From Nephrocerus scutellatus (taxonomy: Eukaryota > Arthropoda > Insecta > Diptera > Pipunculidae), in the NCBI GenBank assembly GCA_947095585.1, contig OX352765.1, forward strand, positions 87,380,965 through 87,444,964: 64,000 nt of DNA. Reading direction: 5' to 3'. Shown here piece after piece: positions 11,519 through 23,267 of the stretch. Position 1 is the first letter of the stretch. Every line of letters begins with the position of its first letter. The position numbers were made by a program, and so were the translations under genes. The notes under the pieces are model-generated. The model was not told the origin of the DNA. It ran no database searches and was given only the letters and a program-made list of their open reading frames with translations.

Positions 11519-11975
11519 GTGGACGACAGTGGTCATACCTTCTTACATATGGATCCGAGACTGAGGTGCTTAGCAAAAAGTATTTTGACCTCTTAGCCGC
11601 GCTCAAGAGAAAAAGTCTTACGGAGAATTCTTGGCCCCGTATGCGAGGAATGACGATTCCGGAGACTCTATAATGATGAGATCTACGAGCGTTAACGCGA
11701 TGTTGACATCGTGAAGAGAATTAAGCTCGGTACGCTCCGGTAAGCAGGCTAGCTCGCATGAGAAATGAGGATCCCGCTCGGAAAGTCCTTTGTGGTAGGA
11801 TTTATGGAACATGACAGCAAGGCCGGCCAAGCCTACGCTGGAAGGATGGCGTAGACCAGGACGCCCAGAGTTTAGGGATGCCAAACTGGATGACATCGGC
11901 TCGAAATCGGGACCGGTAGAGACTTTTTGCGTGAGGCCAGTACCAGACCCCGGTTGTAGAGCCAAATGTGATGTT
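11519..11975 (+). mobile_element. LINE-B fragment nested in LINE-A
   Basis: Nucleotide-level match to 6331-6790, from the GGTCATAC...CATATGGATCCGAGACT segment to AGCCAAATGTGATG-TTGATGA at the 3' end. The internal segments on the AGAATTCTTGGCCCCGTATG theme and the GGCCGGCCAAGCCTACGCTG theme are shared. It carries frameshifts unlike those of the 6-kb copy, so the two are independent degenerate insertions. Confidence 0.75.
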
Positions 11976-12319
11976 GATGATCCACAGACACTCGAAATAC
12001 AAGACATATCCTCTTTTCTCCTCCTTTTTCTTAACGGCCACGGTGGGCCAAGCATATAGCCGAGCATTATAAAAGTGCGAACCCCTTTACGCGTGCACAA
12101 ATTACAAAAAAAAACATTGGTAAGAAATTGGGACTGCAGCCGAGAATGGCTCTGTGGCAGCGGTAGGGCACCCTATTTTTCCGTATTCTTAACAATAAGG
12201 GAGTCATGCAGGACCCTATCTCATGGCACCGCGATAGCTGGCAAGGTTGGCATATGCGTAACACATCCAATCCCCGATCAAAGCCATTATTCCGACAAGC
12301 AATATTTCTAAACTTGTCA
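11976..12319. other. Unassigned segment between LINE pieces
   Basis: No frame with clear homology. It may be LINE-A or an unrelated insertion; the flanks are TE sequence on both sides. Confidence 0.4.
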
Positions 12320-12960
12320 GACAGTGCCAGGCCGAACTGACTTTGATAAGCCAAAGTATACATCTGGTATTTGGGTGCCGGGGCACAGCGACATTAACGG
12401 TTACAAGAAGGCGAACTTACTGACGAAGAAGGGCGTCACACTGGACATGGACTACACTGAGAGAGTCTGCTGTCTTTTGAGCTCCGTCGGAGATCGTGTT
12501 CGAGTTTTCCTCACCACCAAAGCACAGCTAAGGTGAATTAACTCGATCAATTGTACCACGTCGAGGAAGATGTGGCCTCCCTATAAAAAAGGCAAATCAA
12601 TCGAGCTGATCTCCAGATCACGGAGGGATGTTTTAAGAGTGGGTTGCGTAATCACGAGTCATTAGTCAATAGGCAGCCACACAGCCAAACTGGGAAGCCC
12701 TCAAAATAACTTTTGCAGTAGCTGCTTGGATGTGAATGAGAAACTCTCATTCATTATCTTTGGAAGTGTCCGGCCCTGGCCGGCTCATGACTTCGCAAAT
12801 TGAGTAATCCCGACCTGGGGGCGCTTTAAGAGTGCGGCATCACCGATCTAATATCGTATCTGAATGACACAGGTTCGATAAATTAACCCAATTATCTTTC
12901 TTTACATTGGTCTCCTGAGGACTGTGGTTAGAGAACAGCGCACTCAAGCGCTATTTGAGC
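12320..12960 (+). mobile_element. LINE-A, last RNase H block and tail (3' piece)
   Basis: Starts with SGIWVPGHSDINGYKKANLL, the C-terminal His/Asp block of LINE RNase H. Broken tail sequence corresponding to the ends of the 8.7-kb and 40-kb copies follows. Together with 10930-11518 it forms one copy split by the nested LINE-B. Confidence 0.7.
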
Positions 12961-13391
12961 AAAACACGCTCTACCTACCTACCATGAGCAAGGCTTTACT
13001 TATATGATGCGAGTACTCCGGTTGATTGAATTGAAGTAGGCTTCTCGGTGCAACAACTCTGAAAATGATTTTTGTATTCCCATTGCACATTGCAGTTTGA
13101 TGGAATATTTTGTACAAAATATAACCAAAACAAACAGCAAACATATGTTTTCTTATTAAATTCTTGTTTTATTGTAATTTTGTTTGTTGTTCTCAACGTC
13201 GCATTCGCAGTTGATGTTTGTTCCCATGTTTGTTAGGATTGACTGCTTCCTAATGTGCATTTCGATCTACCAGGTTCCGAAAGTATTTATTCATTAATTA
13301 ATGAAAATAGTTTTTGATTACGCCGTTTAAATCAAATATTTTCCTTATGACAATAAGGCTTGTAAATTATATTAAAAAAAGTTCTTAAAAT
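12961..13391. other. Intergenic, no gene
   Basis: Lies downstream of the minus-strand NOSIP gene, so part is probably its 3'UTR or terminator region. No canonical AATAAA close to the stop was found on the minus strand. Confidence 0.5.
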
Positions 13392-14533
13392 TTAAGATTG
13401 CAATGCTGGACGTTTTTCATTGGCTTGTAAATTATCATTTGTGATTGCGTATCCAGTTCCACCCTGAAGTGAGAAAAGTTTTTCAGAAATATTAAAAGTA
13501 AAAACATATAGGTGCTGATCTCAGAGTCACAAAGTGAAGTTAAAGTGAAAATAAGAGAAATCTATAAAAGTACAGGTGTACGTGAAAGAAAAACAAGTGA
13601 AACAAAAGTGAGAGGATGAAAATGCAATCCCTAAACAGCATAATATCATAAATCATTTACCCTTTGCATCACAATAATATCTTTCTCTGCTAATTTCTGT
13701 GATGTAAGTGGATGTATCCAATCCTTTTTTATTAGTTTCTCAACACATTCCATGGTAACAACGTCACCTCTGCAATTAAGACATAAGTAGTAAGCCAATT
13801 ACCAACCAATTTGAAAAAACACTTACGTTGGTCGCAGCACCGCACAAGGCACTGCATTGCTGAGTGCGTCCCGCGTTATTGGACACATGTATCGCGCCTC
13901 CTTAGCAATCAATGATTTACCACTGCCATCATCGGTGATTAATGTGAATTTCACATTGATTAGATCTTTTGCTTTCAGTTGTTTCTCTGACACAGGACAA
14001 AAGATTGTTGGATCAGGTTTTTTGGCTTTGGCAAGTCCAGCATTAGGACACTGTGATGGAATCCAGAAACTTGGCAGTTTCTTGTCGTTTCCATTCGACA
14101 TATTCGAAATAGACGACGATGATGAAGCAGATGACGTAGATGCCATTGCATCTGCACTAAGTTTGCCGGCGACTGGTTTTCCAGCATTAACGAAATTTTC
14201 GACGCAAAGTTGCTGTTTCTTTGATAGGTCTTGTGTCGTTACCAGTTCTTCAGCCTTTTTGAGCTTCTCATATTCCTTAAGTTTGCGACTGTATTCGTTT
14301 TTCTTCGTGATGATATATTGCAAAATTGCTTCCTTGTCGAACAGATAACCGTCTTTAGTCACAACTGGATTGCGACATGGCTGCAATGTTAAAGAGCAGC
14401 AGTCGAAACTCTTCACAGAATCTTTTCCTATGCGCTGGCTGTTCGTTCCGTAGCCAGATTCTTGAGCGTCGCGCTTCTTTTCATTATATGTATACACAGC
14501 TCCAGCGGTACAATTTCTGGCGTGACGAGTCAT
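13392..14533 (-). CDS. NOSIP: Nitric oxide synthase-interacting protein (NOSIP) homologue
   Basis: Three exons on the minus strand: 14533-13827, 13769-13661 and 13463-13392 (295 residues; the human protein is about 300). Junctions: CCAAC|GTAAGT, TTGCAG|AGG, AAAGG|GTAAAT, CTTCAG|GGTGG; all keep frame. The N-terminus MTRHARNCTAGAVYTYNEKK and the first modified RING/U-box (FDCC at 43-46, C53, NPVVTKDGYL) match the family closely. The second box begins with YMCPITRDALSNAVPC (C217, C230), and exon 3 adds the conserved GGTGYA motif. A Ser-rich insert (roughly residues 132-143) is fly-like low complexity. NOSIP proteins are U-box ubiquitin ligases found in nucleus and cytoplasm, and the family is linked to spliceosomes. 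No defect seen. Confidence 0.95.
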
Positions 14534-14633
14534 TCTCCAAAAGAATATTTATTATTTTGATTTGCGTATGTTTTTTGTTAATAAAATAAACAAATAAATG
14601 CTATCATAAACAAATAAATGTACATGTACTACT

Positions 14634-14825
14634 TTATTGATACTTTTGAAGTTGTTTTGCCTTATCCAAAACTGGAACGTGCAGAAATGGAACATAAATA
14701 GAGTGCCAAATCTGACTGAAAATTTGATACACAATAGGCGCGTTCGTGATAGCTGAAAGCTCATTGATTTTTTCTTTTACCTCAGTGAAGAAGATTACAT
14801 TCAGTCGAACAATATTCTCCACTAG
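14634..14825 (-). CDS. Possible terminal exon of a small unrecognised gene
   Basis: Minus-strand open frame of about 63 codons, ending VPVLDKAKQLQKYQ and stop. The stop codon overlaps a perfect AATAAA (minus strand of 14632-14637 region), and the frame begins right after a possible acceptor (GAGTTGACAG) near 14826. It has no ATG in frame at its start, so it would have to be a last exon. It ends 100 bp upstream of the NOSIP start on the same strand. I recognise no domain. It may be chance. Confidence 0.25.
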   Translation of the reverse strand, partial: LVENIVRLNVIFFTEVKEKINELSAITNAPIVYQIFSQIWHSIYVPFLHVPVLDKAKQLQKYQ

Positions 14826-17229
14826 CTGTCAACTCAGCAACAAAAACGTTTAAAAGTCAACTGACAATGTTAAGTGAGAGAGCGAATTCAAAATAATATT
14901 GTCTCATAAAATTTTAGAAAATTTTACGATTCCTCAGCAAGCAGTCGTCTTCGAATTACAACTCATGCTACAACAATGAAATAGAGTGGAATGGAACGTT
15001 GAAGTCAATAAAGTCCGTCACGAAAATCATTGCTTTTAGCTATAGTCACGTCTATCGATTCGGATCATAACATTTGAAACTATATTTAAAAACAAAAAAA
15101 AATTAAGAACAATTTATAGGAATTGTTTTCAGAATTTAATGTCGTTGAATAACATAAAAATGGCTACAAGTATGTAGGTTGTACGAATTTTACGAATGAA
15201 TTTTGAATACATACAATTGTTGTATGATTAAATATCTGTGAAATGTCAAATTACCAGAATTTTCAAAAATAACTGTATCTTCAAGGGGATCTTAAAAGGA
15301 CACAGAAAATTGCTTAACCTGAAATTAATTTTTTTAAATAAAATTGGAAATTTAAATACCCCAATTGTCATTGTGGTGGCATCTCACATTTGCGAAACAA
15401 GAATGAGCTTACATATGTTGTTAAAATGACTAATGGCACAGGAAATTACTAGAGTGTGTTAACTTACTCTACATTGTTACAATACTGTTGCAGATGTAAT
15501 TGTAGAAGTGACTTTCGGCGCAAGCATGAACGTTCTATACGGCAAAGAAACAACAGAGGGACGACCATACACACAAACACCCACAAATGCCTCGTTATAT
15601 GTAGCCACAGCGTTCATTGGAATGACTTTCATTCCCACGCCTTTGTAGCCACTCTCTTAGATTACAATTTTTATGCGTGATATTGTAAGAGTGACATTTG
15701 TACAGGCTGTCTTGAACAGGGTTGACAATGACGTTTATAACAATAAGAAAATTTTAGTGTAGGTTAACAAACATGCCAGTGGGCGCGGCGGGGGGCCAGT
15801 GGGATGGGCAGCCGGAACCGCCAGCTATTTACATCAGTGTAATATAAAACACACACGAAATTAAACCGCCTATTTTTGTTGAGTTCGTAAATCGTGTTTA
15901 CTTCTGTAAATGTTCAATCACAAATTTTATTTAGTTTCTAAAAAAGTTTTAATAATTTAATTTAGTAGATGTTTCCAGCAATTTTCATCAAAATTACTCA
16001 TGATGTTCGACAGATTTGCTATCTTGTTCTCTCTTGTTTGTCTTGCTCTGCGCTTGACGTCATGTGGGTCTGTAAATGTGAGTTAATTTGAATGGCATTC
16101 GCAATAAGGCAAAAACCATAATATGGGACTAATAAAAAATATATTTTATATAAACCATGATAGAGTGGTTTAATTCTAATTCACAAAATATAAAACACTT
16201 TATTATCACTTTTAATTCATACAATACAACAAGCGAGCTTTGTTAATCACTTGGTTACGCACTATGAAATAACCCGGAAAAGAAAAATGTTTGAACCTGA
16301 CCAGTGAAAGAGATAGTAATAGATTTGTTGAGCATACCTTGTTTAGTTTGCTTATCATGTTTATCATTTTGTTTAACTGAAAAATGCATTTTTCGTCATG
16401 TGGCATGGCCTTTAATAACGTAATCAAATCAGCTGATGTAATTTACCATCGTTAAACTCAACTGCATGCAAGCAAAACACAAGTAACAAAATAGTATATT
16501 AGTGGGCGCCATGTCCTTACTAGAAGTGACTTAAAAAATGCAATTGTTTTTCGAAAAATTAACAACATTAATGTTAATTTTTTTTTCGTAAAACTCTGCC
16601 CCCTTCAAAACGACGACCTTAGAGGTAAAACAGCTCTTGATATTTTGGGAGATTTACCCCTCTTTATACTAGCACAACAACAACACATGCAAAAAAAAAA
16701 AAAAGGATTTTCGCCTTTCGTGTTCGATTTCCTTTTTGAAAAGTTCTGCGGTCGAGCGCGATTCTAGGGTAGTTTTTATGAAAAAAAATTTAACATAAGA
16801 TTATGTGAAAACCGGACGACGCACACAAAGTACCTGCATCTGACTCTACAAAGCTTTGGACAAACGCATTTTAAATAGAAAGCCGTTTAGCGGCGGTGAT
16901 TTTCACCAACATTTTCAAAATGTAATTTCTGGCATTTTTGGTCATGTCATGTGCGCACCATCCGCTCCATCAAATGTTTTTTTCACAATTCCAACAGAAA
17001 TTAAATTATTTTGGTGATGGATTTCCATACTTAGGTTCTCTTAAGTTCTATTCATTAGTTTTTCTTATACATCTAACGTGTGAAGAAAGAGATATTATAT
17101 TTTCTAGCAGTTATCTAATAATTGCTTGTCAAAAGCTTAATATAAAAGTTACAAGTTCGGTAGTTATCGAAGTATTAAACACTTTTTTTTTTACAAAAAT
17201 ATAATCAGTTTACATAAGCAAAGGAGATC
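14826..17229. other. Intergenic between NOSIP and OSTM1 homologues
   Basis: AT-rich, no gene supported. It holds one dispersed repeat copy (16560-16830). A short block TAGCCACTCTCTTAG near 15645 recurs near 19820. No tRNA or promoter recognised. Confidence 0.5.
16560..16830 (+). repeat. Copy of the 'GAGCGCAGATTTCTAAAAC' repeat family
   Basis: Shares with 29807-30040 and with the 54/56-kb arms the ordered blocks GGAGATTTACCCCTC, a CAACAACAACACATGCAA run, TTCGTGTTCGATTTCC, GAGCGCGATTCTA and AGATTATGTGAA. Divergent old copy, non-coding. Confidence 0.6.
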
Positions 17230-18380
17230 TTAAAATAATAGTAAATTTTGTTCTTCTACTTTTGGTTTCGGTTTACTTTTCAAAATCGGTTCTTCATCGG
17301 AACTTACATCATCGTCGCTGTATTTATCACTTTTAAGAACCTTTTTACCACTGCTTTCTTGTATAGCAGTGTTGGTATTAGATACACCAGCGGAAACATT
17401 CGATGTTGATGCTACAGCATTTTCACTTGAAGTATCATTTTCGAGATCTATCAAAAGAAATAATTATTTATTTAACCGATAGGACATGTGAAAAAAAAAT
17501 TCCAAATATTACCTGGAATTAACATATCATGCTGTCTTTCTGTGCGCATCGTATAAAAGTAAAATCCATAGTAGAAAATTACTGGCAAAAAAGCTACAAT
17601 CGAGCTGGCGAGAAGGAAGAATAACATACTAAATTCCCGTTTACAGCACTTTAATTCTTTGGACCACTCAGAACGAGTTCGATTCATCTAAGTATAATTC
17701 ATTTTACTTTATTTGAATAAAATTTTACTCGAGTTTTAGTTCAAATTCAATTTTACCGAATCCTGAAGATCGAAGCAAACTTTTCCCTTATTATACTCTT
17801 CCATTTTCTTAAAAAAAAGGTTCAAGTCTAAATATTGATTAAGACATTTAGTGCAGGACTCATTCCGTGCCTGAGTCAAACAGTTGTTGAAATTAGTAGT
17901 TTTTACTTCAAATGTTTCACTGTTGTTCCTTATGTGGCAATCTAAAAGAACGAATGATAGAAAAGCTGAATAAAATTTTATATCCATTTAACCATACCAT
18001 CGCAAAATGCTTTGTCCCACAGTCCTAAGAGTATTTGCTGGGTAGTTGACACGATATTTATTCGATCTTTATCGAAATATTCTTCGGAACAATTTTCTAC
18101 AACTTTTGCAAAAAAGATGGTTATATTGTTGTATTGCAAAAAACAATTACGACAAAGCTGAACGGGTACAGCGTTATCCGTTGCACATTGCACAAACTTC
18201 GATTGCTTTTCTGCTAATTCTCCAACCAATTTTTTGCATACTTTCTGAAAGTAACTAAAAGTTATTGTATCTCAATTCATCTAAAATGGTCTTTCTATTT
18301 ACCGCCCCTTTTGCGAATGAATAACCAAACATGGAGATAATAATAAAAAGTTTAATGAGAATTTTTATTTTGATGTCCAT
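17230..18380 (-). CDS. OSTM1: OSTM1 homologue (lysosomal chloride-transporter partner)
   Basis: Five minus-strand exons: 18380-18303, 18244-17998, 17941-17757, 17687-17513, 17447-17230 (300 residues). All introns are GT-AG and phases match; two junctions rebuild Asp codons. Residues 1-24 form a signal peptide (KILIKLFIIISMFGYSFA). The lumenal part has paired cysteines (CRNCFLQYNN, CTKCLNQYLDL, VCFDLQDS) and several N-glycosylation sites. One membrane helix follows (about 191-214, ending FLPVIFYYGFYF), then a short acidic Ser/Asp-rich cytosolic tail. The pattern FLPVIFY...ERQHDMLIP matches the family's helix and following segment. OSTM1 is the beta subunit of ClC-7 in lysosomes in vertebrates; the fly role is inferred. 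A MITE lies just upstream. Confidence 0.85.
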
Positions 18381-18523
18381 TGTTGTGCGTCGTTTATTGA
18401 AGAATATTGCAAATTGGCAACAAAAAACAAAATAAATGCAACTGGCACTGGCAACGCAAAATCCCCGGTTTAAAAATATTTTGAGTTGCAATTGCGAATT
18501 GCGATCTGTAATGAAATGACAAG

Positions 18524-18751
18524 CTGTATTTAATTGGAATTCGTATCCGAATTCGAATGTCAAAACCAACCAAACAGCAGGTTTTCTAATTCCAAAGAAG
18601 GAATTCGACAGTGCAATTGTTGTGTTGTAATTCCCAATTCGAATTCAATAAAATACAGCTGTTAACGCAGGGTATGACACAATTATATACCACGTTGGTT
18701 TTACCTGGTTTTGACATTCGAATTCAGATTTGGATTCCATATAAAATACAG
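18524..18751. mobile_element. MITE with about 45-bp inverted ends
   Basis: Left end CTGTATTTAATTGGAATTCG and right end (reverse complement) CTGTATTTTATATGGAATCC are related. Both continue into an identical inner block GAATTCGAATGTCAAAACC. Length 228 bp with no coding content. It sits 144 bp upstream of the OSTM1-like start codon and could touch its promoter. Superfamily unknown; no clear target duplication. Confidence 0.7.
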
Positions 18752-20360
18752 TTAATATCGAAATGAACTGTCAGACAAACCCTAACTCAACCAGACTTTT
18801 TTCGTTGAGTTTATTTGGGTTTAACAAAACATACTGTGCGATTCTGACTTTAAGACTGTTAAGATTATCACAGCTAAGACGAATTTTAGGAAGAGGTATT
18901 TTTAAGAGAATTTCTTAATTGGTATTCTGTTGGTAGTGTTTTTAAAAATCTCTTAAAAACACTCAAAATGTATTGGAAATATTTTGGAGACCTGTCAATT
19001 TGTATTTTTAGATTTTTACTTAAGCGACTAGTTGTGTTTTTATTTTAAAGTTCGTAAATTGGATTATAACTTGCATTGTTGCTCCAATTTGTCAGTTAAC
19101 CCGATGGGTCATTCCTTTGCAAGACCAAAAAATTGCCTAAATACGTCTTCTGATGACATCAAACGGATTTGTTGAATCCATTAGAAATCAGAGATGCTAT
19201 CTTTCAATGAAAATAGACATGCATTATTCAAGAAAATAACAGCAACCCAAATGAAAACAATAATAATTGACATGCATTATTATTCAATAAGACAACAACA
19301 ACCCAAATGAAAACAAACCACATTTCTTCTTCGCTTATAGTAAAAGCGTTAAAAGTTGTAAAAGAAAATCAATATGCACAAAATTCGATAGAAAATGAAA
19401 ATATTAATAAACAAAATACATAATTTGATTACATTTACAGAAAAAATAATCTACAAAATGTTTTATCTTATATACATTTATTACATAAGTACGTAATTAT
19501 ATTTTACAAGATTAAATATTATTGTAAAATAGTGAATCTTACATAAATATTTCGCTTTGAACACAACGGAAAACGTCAAAATTGTGATGCTTATGACCAC
19601 CTATTTCGTAAGTACTCGTATTAGCTAAGAAATTTTTCAAGAGAGTCTCTTAACTAAAAGGATTAACAGAATCGCAAAAAAGTCTTAGAGAAATTACGCC
19701 GAAAGTCGTCTTTCGTAGTGGACTTTCGGTGGATTCTCGGTGGAATTAAGCTTTCTCTTTCCAACTCATTAAAAACCTACTTGTTTCGCGGGACATGACT
19801 TTCATCCCCATGATTGTGTAGCCACTCTCTTAGCTCTGTGAATGTACGTCAGAATCGCACAATAAGCGTTTCTAATGAACATGTTTATTTGTGCCTGATA
19901 GGAAGGAGGGGCTAAACCAGATCTACCCTATCAATTTCGATAATGGAAACGTGTTAGAGGTTATATAAATAATACCCCATATTTTCAAATTCACGACAAA
20001 AGTTGATGCATATCAATTGTTAATTTAGACACGAGATATACATTGAATGTGATGCAAACAGTTTATGTTTAGGCAAGACGCAAATTAAATCATTGAACAA
20101 ACTCTTGTGTTATTAATATTTATTTCGATTTTGTGTGAACTGACTTTCAAATTTGAAAGTATAAATATTTTTGAAGTGAAACTTCTTAAGGCGTGACTAA
20201 GAGTTAGCTGAATGGATTGGTGACGTCAGCATAACGAATGTAGTGGATGAAGTTAGCCGTCAAAGATAGTAAAAGTGTAAATTCAGTTACCATGTTTTCT
20301 ATCGGGTTGCTGTATTGGTGTATATGATATAACATATATTTAGGGGCAATTGCAAGGGCC
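18752..20360. other. Intergenic, no gene
   Basis: AT-rich. Contains GAAGTGAAACTTCTT near 20173, a motif that also occurs at about 35447, 40469 and 47393, in three of the four cases (20.2, 35.4 and 47.4 kb) within 2 kb of a GGTCTTTT minisatellite. Confidence 0.5.
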
Positions 20361-20690
20361 TCAGTTGTGAACCTGCTGTCTTTTGGAAGGTCTTTTGATG
20401 GTCTTTTGTGGTTTTTTTTGGTGGTTTTTTGATGATCTTTTAGGGGTCTTTTGGGAGGTCTTTTGGGATCTTTTGGTGGTCTTTTGGTGATTTTTTGTTG
20501 GTCTTTTTAGAGGGTCTTTGGGGGAGATCTTTTGGGGTTTTTGGTGGTCTTTTGTGATTCTTTTGAGGGTTTTTTTAGTGGTCTCTTGTGATTCTTTTGG
20601 TGGTCTTTTGGGGGTTATTTGAAGGTTCTTTTGTGATTCTTTTGATGGTCTTTGGTGTTCTTTTTGGTCTTTTGCGGGTCTCTTTTTAAC
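20361..20690. repeat. GGTCTTTTGG minisatellite (copy 1)
   Basis: More than 20 degenerate units on a GGTCTTTTGGTG theme, with spacing of roughly 10-20 bp. The minus-strand translation (Lys/Pro/Gln repeats) is a by-product of the repeat. Related arrays: 35461-35720, 48985-49240, 50195-50390, 51840-52030, 58130-58330. Confidence 0.8.
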
Positions 20691-23267
20691 ACGGGCATTA
20701 TTTCCACATACAACAATTGGAGAGGCAATTATGCATAAGGACGAGTATAAGTTACCGTTGATGTTAACTAAAAACTTTAATATCAATTTCAATTTAGAAA
20801 ATCTGGTCCACTTATCAACTTTTTACACGAAGATTTAAATCCATCCATAAGAATAAAATTTTTAAAGGTTTTTTTTTACGGTGTAAAAATAAATTACACG
20901 CGAATTTGTTTGATTTGTTATGCCAAAGAAGTTCCACTTTATCCGCTCGTTATGGTTTCCAGAAATAACTATGACACAAAATTTCATTTTTATTTACATA
21001 TGCTATATTGCTTTGGCAAAGCCAGCTTGGCTTTACTTTAATTCTCAAAGCAACAGCTTTTGGTTTTACCGCCTTACGGTGAGCACCATAACTATAAAAT
21101 GGCTTTAGTTTCTTAATCCTAAAAAATTTTTGGATTTACTTTCGGCTTTATGCTTATGCGATTGTTGTTGTAAGCCAATCCGGCTTTGCCAAAGCAATAT
21201 AGCATTAGATAGTTGTCCAGTGATAATTAATGAATTGCACTATATGAATTGGCGCTTCACTAAATTTTCTGATGGAAGATAGTTCACTCGAACAAGCGGC
21301 TACTTTGACTCTTATTTAAGTACAACCGTAGATTCCGTGCTGATTTTAATTTCCGAACGATATTGGTATATTCCCTTTTTATGGGATACAGGATTCCTTT
21401 TGGGCATGGCTTCCTTCTCCCATTTTTGAAGTTCTGTAATCTTTTCTTTTTAATATTCATAAATAATTTGATGTACTCCAGGCCCCACCTATTTTTTAGC
21501 TCCGCTGTTGGATTTTTCTACGCGATATTATAGGAATTTCGTCGATCATACCTGAGGCAAATAATTTTATCGTAACTAACTTTTTAGTTAAAAAAAACCT
21601 TTTAAAAATAACAACAACAAATTCGTTTGTGCAATACTTAAAAAGTTATGTGCATTTATTTATTTATTTATTTATATTCCATTTATAATAATATAACAAA
21701 ATAAATTTAACAGGTAAACAATTGTCTTTTAATGTGTTTTTTGTTGGTGTGGTGGTATGAGTGTGCATCTTCGATTAATATATACATACGAACATTAATT
21801 ATTACAATAATAATTAATTAATATGTATTTTTTATATATTATTTATTTGACTAGAAAATTTAAAAAATTATTCTAATCAAATGAAGACGTCATTATTAGG
21901 ATTTTTAAACTACACGTAAATGTTTGTGTGATTGAGTGTATGCGAGTGGTGTAACTAACTATAGAGCAACTGATCCAATAGGATCAACAATGGTAAATTA
22001 TAACATTTTTAATTATTCAATTAAATGTTTAAATGATTAACAAACAAAATAAAAAGATCAAATAAATAAAATGTCTTAAACAACAAGTAACATTTAGCGT
22101 ATAACTGTAGCCTCAATCAATTGCCATTAACTCTTTGAACCCGTGTGTGCTTAATAATAAAAACAAAAGGTCAATTTGTAACAAAAAGTGACACTATACC
22201 TATTCTCGTATTATGGTGGTTATCTGAATCCGACAATCTGTGAAGTGTAAATGACACATTCATAAATCAAGAGAAAAGTTGCGCTACAATTATTGATAAA
22301 CACAAACTAGGGGTTTACATTCCACAGATTTAACCACAGACGTAGGCGTTCATAACTATTGTAAACTGTGTTGTGAATAAAAACTTGTGTGTCTATTCGA
22401 TAAGAATCTCACTAAAAAACTACAAAACTATTTGTGGGTTTAAACGGTATACGGTACTTACTGTATTCATTTATTTCTAAGTAAAGGCCCAAACTTAATG
22501 CACTTTGGCCCCCTTAGGCAGCCGTCAAAACCCGGCCAAATATTTCGGAAAGTTCCCAAAAGTACTTCTGCCAACTTAACGATCGTCGTCATCTGCATTT
22601 TCATGAGCAAGTTTGCAACTCCTACAGATGCAACGGGAAAGTAAACGAAACTGTCACGAACTCATAACCCTGCACGGGAAAAAGAAGTACGCGACGAAAA
22701 GAAAAACGAATTGACGGAATAATAAGAATTGGTTCGAGGACAATTGAAGTGTAATGTCCGCACCGCTGCCGGGTTAATAAAAGGAAATAAATTAAATTAT
22801 TCTTGATTTTCATATTATATTTAGTTATTTTACCTTTTACAAATTTATTCGATATCCGAAAAGCCAACGTGACACTATTATGAAAGCTATTCGGATATTC
22901 GCTCATTTCATCGTCGAGTTTTGACACTAACTTAAGCGTAGTTGACACTAGCGTAAGGGGGTGAAAGTGCATTATGGTTGAGCTTTTTCACAATCGTACA
23001 ATCGAAATAGATTCCAGTGGACTGACGGAGTTTCTCGCATCAAAAAAACGAGTATGAAGTTGGATGCATTTAATGTAATAATTATGACTAGAACTTTTGG
23101 AGGGGGTTTAAAATCGGTGTCTTATGTAAGAGGTAGGAACATACTACTCCTTCATAGCACTTAATTTTAACGCCACAAAGGTCTTTTTATTTTTTGGATC
23201 AACTATCACAGCCGGGGACTAACGATGGGATTTCAATTATATATTCTATACGAGTATATATGCTGAT
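20691..23267. other. Downstream region of the BTB zinc-finger gene
   Basis: No coding pattern. Part must be the 3'UTR of the minus-strand BTB gene; TTTATT (minus AATAAA) occurs at several sites (near 22470, and in a TTTA repeat at 21656-21676), so the polyadenylation site is not determined. Confidence 0.5.

Noticed and set aside
20361..20792. Lys/Pro/Gln-rich 143-codon frame
   Set aside because: Produced by the GGTCTTTT minisatellite; similar artefacts arise at the other arrays (35461-35721).
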